Below, piece after piece: positions 1-6,108 of a DNA stretch of 8,583 nt. A program made the position numbers and the translations under genes. Origin of the DNA: Candidatus Beckwithbacteria bacterium CG23_combo_of_CG06-09_8_20_14_all_47_9 (GTDB lineage: Bacteria > Patescibacteriota > Microgenomatia > UBA1400 > CG1-02-47-37); contig PCSQ01000084.1 of the NCBI GenBank assembly GCA_002772455.1, forward strand, positions 1 through 8,583, written 5' to 3'. Below the pieces are notes generated by a model. The model had not been told where the DNA came from and did no database searches. It saw nothing but the letters and a program-made list of their open reading frames with translations. How positions within the stretch are numbered: position 1 is the stretch's first letter; each line of letters begins with the position of its first letter.

Positions 1-14
1 CCGATGTTTTTCAT
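1..14 (-). CDS. First codons of an unidentified downstream gene (partial)
   Basis: An ATG at 14-12 on the minus strand opens a frame that runs off the window edge after Met-Lys-Asn-Ile. It starts 22 nt after the pnp stop codon. No Shine-Dalgarno sequence precedes it, but an extended -10 element ends 6 nt upstream, as at the DHH-like gene and rpsO. That shared arrangement is the main reason to believe the start is real. Four codons do not allow any product call. Confidence 0.45.
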
Positions 15-20
15 TGAGTT

Positions 21-29
21 ATTCTATCA
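21..29 (-). promoter_or_regulatory. Extended -10 promoter element before the left-edge gene
   Basis: The minus strand reads TGATAGAAT, a TGN extended -10 with a 5/6 match to TATAAT, followed by 6 nt and then ATG. A start point at the usual distance would fall on the A of the ATG, so the transcript would be leaderless. No clear -35 box lies in the pnp 3' end, as expected for an extended -10 promoter. It belongs to a set of four such elements in this window. Confidence 0.5.
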
Positions 30-36
30 CCGAAGT

Positions 37-2262
37 TTATCGTCCCCGGTCGCCGCGGTTAAAGCCGCCGCGGAAAGGCGGGCGTGAACCGCCGGGACGG
101 AAACCGCCCGGTCGGGGAGAAAAACCACCGGGTCGCGGAGAAAAACCGCCGCCTTGAGGCCGGTTTTGGGCCGCTTGCTGTTCCTGTTCCGGGTTCAACG
201 CGGTTAGACTGACCCGGTTCTGGTCGTCAATTTCGCGGACGCGAACATGCAGCGTATCGCCGATTTTCACCAACGTATTCGGATCGGCCACAAAACTCGT
301 GGCTAACCGGGAAACATGGCACAAACCGTCGCGGCCGGGCAGTAATTCCACAAAGGCGCCGTAAGCTTCGACCCGGACCACTTTGCCGTCAAACTCCTCG
401 CCCACCTGAAACTCACGCGTCAAACCGGTAATCCAGTCGGCGGCCTCTTTGAGCTTAATGGCGTCAACGCCGGTGACTACCACTTTACCGTCATCATCGA
501 CATCCACTTCACAGCCGGTCTCGGCAATGATCTTTTTGATCATCTTGCCGCCCGGACCGATCAGTTCGCCGATCTTGGCCACCGGGATCTGAATCGTAAT
601 AATCTTAGGAGCATACTCCGAAACTTTCTCTCTCGGCCCGGCCAAAGTTTTGAGCATGTGCGCTAAAATTTCCAAGCGCGCGGTTTTAGCCTGATCCAGC
701 GCCTGCTCTAAAATCGCAAAACTAATTCCGGCCACTTTAATATCCATTTGCAGGGCGGTAATCCCGTCGCGGGTGCCGGCCACTTTAAAGTCCATATCGC
801 CTAAATGGTCTTCCAAGCCGGCAATGTCGGTTAACACCACGTAGTTTTTATCTTTAATAATTAAACCCATGGCAATTCCGGCCACCGGCTTAATCAAGGG
901 CACCCCGGCGTCCATCAGTGACAAAGTCGAGCCGCAAACCGAGGCCATCGAAGTCGACCCGTTGCTCGATAAAATATTCGATACCACCCGGATAGTATAA
1001 GGAAATTTATCTTGGTCGGGAATCATCGGCGCCAGCGCCCGCTCGGCTAACGCCCCGTGGCCGATCTCCCGGCGCGAGGGAAAACCGATCCGGCCGGTCT
1101 CGCCGACCGAAAACGGCGGGAATTCATAATGGTGAATGTATCTCTTGGTGGTTTCGCCTTCCAAATCTTCAATTAACTGGGACAAACTGGGCGAGCCCAA
1201 AGTGGCCACTGTCAATGCCTGGGTCGCCCCGCGTTTAAACACGGCCGAACCGTGGGTCCGGGGCAACACCCCGACCGACGAAGTCAGTTGTCTGATCTCT
1301 TCCGGCTTTCTCCCGTCGGCCCGGATTTTTTTCGTCAAAACTTTTTCCCGGACTTTATCTTTAAATTCTTCGTGCAAAACTTCCGTCACCGCTTTCGGGT
1401 CCATTTCCGGAAGCTCGCTTTGAACGGCTTTAACAATTTCATCCAAGGCTTTCAAGGGCCCGGACTCGGTCGCCGCTTTATCCGCCAAATTGGCGAGCAA
1501 ATCAGCCATGGCGGTTTTGGCTTTAGCCAACGTCTGCTTTTTAATTTCCGGGTCGGTTTTAGAGGCGACGACAGCAATTTTTGGCTGGCCGACTTTTTTG
1601 GTCAACTCATTAATACTGTCAACGATTAATTTGATTTGCTCCTGGGCCAATTTTAAGGCCTCGACCATCTTTTTTTCCGAGACTTCTTTAGCCCCGGCTT
1701 CCACCATCACAATCGCTTCGCTCGAACCCGAAACCGTCAAATCCAATTTTGAAGTCAACTGTTGCGTCCGGGTCGGATTAACGATTAATTCGTCTTTCTC
1801 GTCTAAGCCGATCCGCACCGCCGCAATCGGCCCGGCCCAAGGTGTCGGGGAAATCGACAGCGCCGCCGACGCCCCGATTAAGCCCATGATATCCGGGTCG
1901 GTTTGCAAATCATAAGATAAAACTGTCGCCACCACCTGAACTTCGTTAATGTAGTTTGCCGGAAATAACGGCCGGATCGACCGGTCAATCAACCTGGCCC
2001 GTAAAATCGCTTCATCGGTCGGTCGGCCTTCGCGTTTAACCCAGCGGGAACCTTTAATAATCCCCGAGGCAAACAGTTTTTCCTGATACTCAACCGTTAA
2101 CGGAAAATAGCCCAGCGCCGGATTTTCCCGGCCGTTGACTACGGTCACCAGCACCACGGTTTCGCCGGACTTAACCACCACCGCGCCCGAGGCCTGTTCG
2201 GCCCACTCGCCGACTTCTAAAGTAATTTTTTGGCCTTTAAATTCAATTGTTTGGGAAATCAT
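37..2262 (-). CDS. pnp: Polyribonucleotide nucleotidyltransferase (PNPase)
   Basis: PNPase is the phosphorolytic 3'-5' exoribonuclease that degrades mRNA, releasing nucleoside diphosphates, and works as a cytoplasmic ring-shaped trimer. The 741-aa protein has the full layout: first RNase PH domain (about 10-140), all-alpha linker domain (about 235-310), second RNase PH domain (about 315-545), KH domain (about 555-612, GPGG loop at 569-572) and S1 domain (about 618-690). Family signatures include SNGSTSMASVCG (433-444), GETGRIGFPSRREIGHG (387-403) and DHLGDMDF (485-492); Asp485 and Asp491 match the catalytic aspartates of E. coli PNPase. The tail (about 700-741) is rich in Gly, Arg, Phe and Pro and looks disordered and RNA-binding. 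The ATG overlaps the rpsO TGA (ATGA) and has no Shine-Dalgarno sequence, pointing to translation coupled to rpsO. Identification is very secure. Confidence 0.98.
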   Translation of the reverse strand: MISQTIEFKGQKITLEVGEWAEQASGAVVVKSGETVVLVTVVNGRENPALGYFPLTVEYQEKLFASGIIKGSRWVKREGRPTDEAILRARLIDRSIRPLFPANYINEVQVVATVLSYDLQTDPDIMGLIGASAALSISPTPWAGPIAAVRIGLDEKDELIVNPTRTQQLTSKLDLTVSGSSEAIVMVEAGAKEVSEKKMVEALKLAQEQIKLIVDSINELTKKVGQPKIAVVASKTDPEIKKQTLAKAKTAMADLLANLADKAATESGPLKALDEIVKAVQSELPEMDPKAVTEVLHEEFKDKVREKVLTKKIRADGRKPEEIRQLTSSVGVLPRTHGSAVFKRGATQALTVATLGSPSLSQLIEDLEGETTKRYIHHYEFPPFSVGETGRIGFPSRREIGHGALAERALAPMIPDQDKFPYTIRVVSNILSSNGSTSMASVCGSTLSLMDAGVPLIKPVAGIAMGLIIKDKNYVVLTDIAGLEDHLGDMDFKVAGTRDGITALQMDIKVAGISFAILEQALDQAKTARLEILAHMLKTLAGPREKVSEYAPKIITIQIPVAKIGELIGPGGKMIKKIIAETGCEVDVDDDGKVVVTGVDAIKLKEAADWITGLTREFQVGEEFDGKVVRVEAYGAFVELLPGRDGLCHVSRLATSFVADPNTLVKIGDTLHVRVREIDDQNRVSLTALNPEQEQQAAQNRPQGGGFSPRPGGFSPRPGGFRPGGSRPPFRGGFNRGDRGR
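88..150 (-). repeat. 21-bp tandem repeat encoding the PNPase Gly/Arg/Phe tail
   Basis: Within the 3' end of pnp, the 21-nt units at 130-150 and 109-129 differ at only three positions, all silent, and each encodes Gly-Gly-Phe-Ser-Pro-Arg-Pro. A third, diverged unit at 88-108 encodes Gly-Gly-Phe-Arg-Pro-Gly-Gly. The period is a whole number of codons, so copy number can change without breaking the frame. The repeats form the core of the RGG-like tail after the S1 domain. Confidence 0.85.
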
Positions 2263-2525
2263 TTTTTCAGTTTCAAAGTCTTAAGAAGAGCGGCATACCG
2301 TTTCTTGTCCTTAGTACTCAAATAATTTAATAAGCGCCGTCTTTTGCTGACCATCGCCAGCAATCCCCGGCGCGAATGGTTGTCTTTATTGTTGCCTTTC
2401 AAGTGCTTGGCCAAACGGTCAATCCGCTCGGTCAGTAAAGCCACCTGGACTTCGGGCGAACCGGTATCAGCCTTATCCTGGGCAAATTTTTTGATCACTT
2501 TTAATTTTTCGTCTTTTTTCAACAT
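2259..2525 (-). CDS. rpsO: 30S ribosomal protein S15
   Basis: S15 is a primary 16S rRNA-binding protein that organises the central domain of the small subunit. The 88-aa product has the family length (about 88-89) and signatures: DTGSPEVQVALLTERI in the first half, HLKGNNKDNHSRRGLL in the middle (the conserved His, Asp and Ser that contact rRNA), then a basic helix with KRRRLLNYL. The stop TGA overlaps the pnp ATG by 4 nt. The start lies 23 nt after the DHH-like stop; no Shine-Dalgarno precedes it, only CCCCTT, and an extended -10 ends 7 nt upstream, so translation may be leaderless. The rpsO-pnp order is conserved in most bacteria. A leaderless start would leave no 5' UTR for the S15 autoregulation known in E. 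coli. Confidence 0.98.
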   Translation of the reverse strand: MLKKDEKLKVIKKFAQDKADTGSPEVQVALLTERIDRLAKHLKGNNKDNHSRRGLLAMVSKRRRLLNYLSTKDKKRYAALLKTLKLKK

Positions 2526-2532
2526 AAGGGGA

Positions 2533-2541
2533 ATTGTAGCA
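2533..2541 (-). promoter_or_regulatory. Extended -10 promoter element before rpsO
   Basis: The minus strand reads TGCTACAAT, an extended -10 with one mismatch to TATAAT, followed by exactly 7 nt and the rpsO ATG. It lies in the 23-nt gap after the DHH-like gene. No convincing -35 is seen. Transcription would begin at or one base before the ATG, giving a leaderless rpsO-pnp mRNA besides any read-through from upstream. Confidence 0.55.
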
Positions 2542-2548
2542 GAAATCT

Positions 2549-3445
2549 TTAAGTCTGGCTACCGGTGCCGGTCATTACCTTGGGTTTAAGCCAGTCGGGC
2601 TGAGTAGTTTGAAACGGCACATTTTGAGGTTGAGGAGCCGGGGAAACAAATGGATTTGGCCGCGACCAAGCCGGGGCCGCTTGTCCAAAAGGCATAGCGG
2701 ATAAATGATTTCTCTGGCCACCCAAACGCATCAATTCGGTCACCGCTTCAAAAGTATCGGCCGACCGGGCTTGGGCCAAGTTTTGTGTCGCCGCTTCGAT
2801 CCCGGCCAACAAATTGGTAGCCATATCCGGTTCCAAAGACAGTTCCAAACCCTTAATCACACTCACCATAATTTCGCTGGCACCCGAGGCGGTCGGATCG
2901 TAAAGATTGACCGTGCCAAACTGGGAATTTTTATCCAAATTGGACACATTCACCAGCGTCTTTTGCTTATTATCCAGCAACGCTTTTTCCTGTTTATAAA
3001 GTTCGCCTAAATCTTCCAAAGCCTTGGTGCCGATCACAAAAATCACGTCGGCGCTGGAACCGGTATAGGAGTATTCCACCTGGGAGCTATCAAGTGGCTG
3101 CATCCCGGCTTTCGGTTCAATTGTTAAATGGAATTTTTGATTGGCCGGGTCTTTATCGTAAGCGACTTTTTCCAAAGAATCTTCCGGGTAGTTAAACGAA
3201 ATCACCAGGTTCTGGTTGCCGATCCGCGGTTTGATTTTATCGACGCCGAACAAGCGGTTAAACTGCACCGTCATCGGCGTTGAACAGCCGATGGTCACAC
3301 TCAAACCCCCTTTAATCAAAGCCAAATGCAAGGTCAAAGCCGCCGCCGCCGAATCGACGTTGGGATTTTGGGGCAGCAAAATTAAAATCTGTTTGGCACT
3401 CGCCAGCGCGGTTTTCACCGGCTCGATATTATAGGTTTTTGACAT
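2549..3445 (-). CDS. Degenerate DHH-family (NrnA-like) protein, probably catalytically inactive
   Basis: This 298-aa protein follows the DHH/DHHA1 phosphoesterase fold pattern but lacks catalytic residues. Active NrnA-type nanoRNases have HxNPDxD near the N-terminus; here residues 25-31 read PQNPNVD, losing His and the first Asp. The DHH triad, normally in NxDHHxxNxxFG, is replaced by Ser168-Asn169-Leu170, although Asn173, Phe176 and Gly177 remain. The following AS-S-x-x-E motif survives as ASGASE (186-191), while the later 'GI..DTG' stretch is GIEAATQ (215-221) without Asp. The last 50 or so residues are a Pro/Gln/Phe-rich, probably disordered tail. It sits between infB and rpsO, where other bacteria place rbfA/truB and sometimes nrnA next to rbfA. 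Role unknown; a non-enzymatic nucleic-acid or ribosome-associated role would be a guess. An extended -10 ends 7 nt before its ATG. Confidence 0.8.
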   Translation of the reverse strand: MSKTYNIEPVKTALASAKQILILLPQNPNVDSAAAALTLHLALIKGGLSVTIGCSTPMTVQFNRLFGVDKIKPRIGNQNLVISFNYPEDSLEKVAYDKDPANQKFHLTIEPKAGMQPLDSSQVEYSYTGSSADVIFVIGTKALEDLGELYKQEKALLDNKQKTLVNVSNLDKNSQFGTVNLYDPTASGASEIMVSVIKGLELSLEPDMATNLLAGIEAATQNLAQARSADTFEAVTELMRLGGQRNHLSAMPFGQAAPAWSRPNPFVSPAPQPQNVPFQTTQPDWLKPKVMTGTGSQT

Positions 3446-3452
3446 CGGCCGT

Positions 3453-3461
3453 ATTATATCA
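3453..3461 (-). promoter_or_regulatory. Consensus extended -10 promoter before the DHH-like gene
   Basis: The minus strand reads TGATATAAT, a perfect extended -10 (TGN plus TATAAT), then 7 nt (ACGGCCG) and the ATG. It fills most of the 18-nt gap between infB and this gene. No -35 match is seen at 16-18 nt. There is no Shine-Dalgarno sequence, so the same bases that would hold one act as promoter; a leaderless transcript is the natural reading. Confidence 0.6.
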
Positions 3462-3463
3462 CT

Positions 3464-4861
3464 TTAGAGTGTTTTATAGGCCACTAGCTTATCTTTGGTT
3501 TGAAACTCTAAATTGTTGGTCAGGCCGATGCCGTACTGCTCGCCGCGTTTGGCTTTATCCACCTTTTCTTTTCCCTGGTAAATCGACTTGATCCGGGAAC
3601 TGCCGATCAACTGTTCGCCGCGCATTAAATTAACCTGGTCGCCAACCGTCAATTTACCCGAGTTCACCTGACAACCGGCAATCTGACCATTCTTAACCGT
3701 AAATGCCTGCAAAACCGACGCCTCGCCCAAAACCTGTTCGTCAATTGTCGGTTCCAGTAGTTTTAAAATCTGCTGCTGGATATCGTCCAAAAGTTCATGA
3801 ATCAGTTGATACGATTTAATCAGCACCGCTTCTTTTTCCGCCAAAAATTCGGCCTGGCTGGAAACCTTAACTCGAAAAGCAATAATCCGGGCGCCGGTAG
3901 ATTGGGCCAATAACACGTCCGACTCATAAATGGTGCCGACGCCTTGGCCGACCAATTCCACTTCGCCGCCCAAATTACCCACAATCGCTTCCAGGGTACC
4001 GGTGACATCGGCTTTAATTAAAAGTTTCAGTTTTTTATCTGCAGAGACAGTCTTGGCCTGTTTCTCGATTGATTTTTGAAGCACCGGCTGATCGCTGACT
4101 ACACTGCCGACGACCGGAACTTGTTTTAAACCCAAAATCAGCGCCGGATCACCGGGCTGGGCTTGCCTTAACGGCTGATGACGCCAATCCAAAAGTTGGC
4201 GCACCCGGCCGCTGGTTTCCGGAGTATAAATATCTTGGCCCACCCGCAAGGTGCCGGCTTTAACAATCACGGTTGCGGTCGAACCCCGTTTCGGGTCCAA
4301 AGTCGATTCAATCACCACGGCATTTAAAGGGGCCTGCGGATCGCCGGTTAGCTTCTGCATTTCCGCCATCAGCAGTACCATTTCCAGCAGTTCGGGTAAA
4401 CCCTTTTTGGTTTTAGCGGAGATCGGCACGCAAACAATATCACCGCCGTAGCCTTCCACCATCACGCCGCTATCGGCCAAGTCTTTTTTGACAATTTCCG
4501 GCACGGCATTGGGCAAATCCATTTTATTGATCGCCACCAAAAACGGCACCCCGGCGGCCTTAATGTGTTCTAAACACTCTTTAGTCTGGGGTTTAACGCT
4601 CTCAACCGCATCCACGACCAAAATCACCAAATCGGTCACCGCCGCCCCGCGCGAGCGCATCTTGGAAAAAGCCGCGTGGCCGGGAGTGTCAATAAAGGTC
4701 AGTTTTTTGCCTTGGTGGTCAACCTGGTAGGCGCCGATGTGCTGGGTAATTCCGCCGCTTTCTTTGGCCGCAACACTAGTTTGTCTTAAAGCATCCAAAA
4801 GCGTCGTCTTGCCATGATCGATATGACCCATGACCGTAATGATTGGCGGTCGGAGCATCAT
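3464..4861 (-). CDS. infB: Translation initiation factor IF-2, short form
   Basis: IF-2 is the GTPase that brings fMet-tRNA to the 30S subunit and promotes 50S joining. The 465-aa product begins almost directly with the G domain: G1 GHIDHGKT (12-19), G2 region GGITQHIGAY (36-45), G3 DTPGH (58-62), G4 NKMD (112-115), G5 SAK (148-150). Beta-barrel domain II, domain III (LIKADVTGTLEAI, 281-293, then GVGTIYESDVLLA) and the C-terminal tRNA-binding barrel (about 375-465) follow. The long N-terminal extension and IF2N domains of typical 700-900-aa IF-2s are absent. Near the end, the usual Glu-Cys-Gly motif for fMet-tRNA contact is Gln442-Tyr443-Gly444. Two adjacent ATGs (4861 and 4858) follow an AGGA at 4868-4871; the first has 6-nt spacing. 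It starts 3 nt after the nusA stop, so the two are cotranscribed and probably coupled. Confidence 0.97.
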   Translation of the reverse strand: MMLRPPIITVMGHIDHGKTTLLDALRQTSVAAKESGGITQHIGAYQVDHQGKKLTFIDTPGHAAFSKMRSRGAAVTDLVILVVDAVESVKPQTKECLEHIKAAGVPFLVAINKMDLPNAVPEIVKKDLADSGVMVEGYGGDIVCVPISAKTKKGLPELLEMVLLMAEMQKLTGDPQAPLNAVVIESTLDPKRGSTATVIVKAGTLRVGQDIYTPETSGRVRQLLDWRHQPLRQAQPGDPALILGLKQVPVVGSVVSDQPVLQKSIEKQAKTVSADKKLKLLIKADVTGTLEAIVGNLGGEVELVGQGVGTIYESDVLLAQSTGARIIAFRVKVSSQAEFLAEKEAVLIKSYQLIHELLDDIQQQILKLLEPTIDEQVLGEASVLQAFTVKNGQIAGCQVNSGKLTVGDQVNLMRGEQLIGSSRIKSIYQGKEKVDKAKRGEQYGIGLTNNLEFQTKDKLVAYKTL

Positions 4862-4864
4862 ATC

Positions 4865-6043
4865 TCATCCTAGTTTCGCGGTAATTTCTTCTAAAGCTTT
4901 CGGTCCCAAACCCCGAATCTCTGTCAATTCTGCAGCGGTTCTTTTCTTTAAATCGGCTACTGTAGTAATGCCCACTTCTACCAAGCTGTTTCGGGTACGG
5001 CTGGACAGTTCCAGTTTGTCAATTTCGTGTTCCAAATCATCTTTTTTAGCCGTGTGCTTAGTCCCTTTCGGGCCTTTTAAGTTAATCTTGTAGCCGGTTA
5101 ATTTCGCCGCCAGCCGGGCGTTCTGCCCCTCACGGCCGATCGCTAGTGACAACTGGTCTTCCGGCACGGTAATTTCGGCCGTCCGGGTTTTTTCGTTGAT
5201 TTTAATTTCCAAGTTATCCGCCGGCTGCAGGGCGGCGCTGATAAATTTCACCGGGTCTGTCGAGTATTCAATAATGTCAATTTTCTCGCCGCCTAATTCA
5301 TTGATGACCGACTGGACCCGAACCCCTTTTTGGCCGACGCAACTGCCGACCGGATCGACACCTGATTGGGTTGAGGCAACGACCACTTTCGACCGACTGC
5401 CCGCCTCGCGGGCGATGACTTTAATTTCCACGGCGCCGGAATTGACTTCGGGCACTTCACGCTTAAATAAAGCCTTAACCAAAGCCGGATCGGCCCGGGA
5501 AATTATAATCTGCTTACCTTTAATCGTCTCCTGAATGTCTTTAATGTATAAGGTTAAACGCTGGTTCAAGTGATAACGCTCGTCTTTACCCTGCTCTTCC
5601 GGCGGCATCAGGGCGTGGCCGCGGCCGATGTCACAGATAATAAATTGGCCGTCAAACCGCAGCACCATCCCGTTAACTAACGAACCGATTTTATCCTGGT
5701 ATTCACCGATGATGGCGTCTTTTTCCGCCTCGCGGATTTTTTGCAAAATTACCTGTTTGGCCGTCTGGGCGGCAATCCGGCCGAAACCCGGCGGAGTGAT
5801 GTCTTTCTTGGCTTCCGGTTTATCTTTGGGGGCTTTGAAAATCTTGGCTGAACCCACCACCGGATTGAGTTCGGCAAAAAAATCCAGGGTTTCATCGTCA
5901 CCAAAATCTTTACGGTAGGCAGCCACCAACGCCTCTTCAATTGAGGCAATCACCGATTCCGGAGTAATTCTCCGTTCGGAACAGATCTGGTTGAGCGCGG
6001 CGGTAAATTCCGTCCGCGCCATTTTAGTTAAATCAACCGGCAT
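4865..6043 (-). CDS. nusA: Transcription factor NusA with an alpha-CTD-like C-terminal domain
   Basis: NusA binds RNA polymerase and nascent RNA and modulates pausing, termination and antitermination. The 392-aa protein has the RNAP-binding N-terminal domain (about 8-110), S1 domain (about 118-184), KH1 (about 200-265, GQKG loop 237-240) and KH2 (about 275-330, GREG loop 303-306). The signature SCVGQKGVRVQSVINELGGE (234-253) is diagnostic. After a basic linker, residues 341-392 form a helix-hairpin-helix unit that reads like the RNA polymerase alpha C-terminal domain (LELSSRT..N, then RGLGPKALEEI). The ATG at 6043 has only a weak purine stretch (AAAGAAT) before it; Met8 at 6022 fits the family start about as well and is an alternative. 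The 5' region carries an extended -10 and a terminator-like hairpin. infB follows after 3 nt. Confidence 0.97.
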   Translation of the reverse strand: MPVDLTKMARTEFTAALNQICSERRITPESVIASIEEALVAAYRKDFGDDETLDFFAELNPVVGSAKIFKAPKDKPEAKKDITPPGFGRIAAQTAKQVILQKIREAEKDAIIGEYQDKIGSLVNGMVLRFDGQFIICDIGRGHALMPPEEQGKDERYHLNQRLTLYIKDIQETIKGKQIIISRADPALVKALFKREVPEVNSGAVEIKVIAREAGSRSKVVVASTQSGVDPVGSCVGQKGVRVQSVINELGGEKIDIIEYSTDPVKFISAALQPADNLEIKINEKTRTAEITVPEDQLSLAIGREGQNARLAAKLTGYKINLKGPKGTKHTAKKDDLEHEIDKLELSSRTRNSLVEVGITTVADLKKRTAAELTEIRGLGPKALEEITAKLG

Positions 6044-6056
6044 ATTCTTTTTTAAT

Positions 6057-6083
6057 AAAAAAGGCGGATCTCTCCACCTCTCC
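6057..6083 (-). terminator. Rho-independent terminator or attenuator just upstream of nusA
   Basis: On the minus strand GGTGG (6078-6074) pairs with CCGCC (6067-6063), including one G-U pair, around the loop AGAGAT, directly followed by six T (6062-6057). The stem can be lengthened by pairing the preceding AGA with the first U residues. It may terminate transcription coming from the accessory genes, or act within the nusA leader as an attenuator, since an extended -10 lies upstream of it. The T run can also pair with the A run at 6048-6053 (CTTTTTT / AAAAAAG, loop ATT), an alternative fold that would use up the U-tract. Stem is short, so strength is uncertain. Confidence 0.6.
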
Positions 6084-6108
6084 TAATTCATTATTAATTT
6101 CCAACCCT

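Noticed and set aside
88..150. CRISPR-like repeats
   Set aside because: Units are 21 bp, directly tandem without spacers, and in frame inside pnp; they encode its tail.
1136..1915. Several plus-strand open frames of 95-141 codons opposite pnp
   Set aside because: They lie wholly within the secure pnp gene, show no family motifs, and arise from its GC-rich codons. Similar open frames opposite nusA, infB and the DHH-like gene were dropped for the same reason.
2259..4867. TGA read as glycine or tryptophan, as in some Patescibacteria
   Set aside because: TGA ends nusA and rpsO at normal family lengths, and no core gene contains an internal in-frame TGA.
4861..4871. TAGGAT before infB as another -10 element
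   Set aside because: It lacks the TG extension, sits 5 nt from the first ATG, and is better explained as an AGGA ribosome site at 6-nt spacing.
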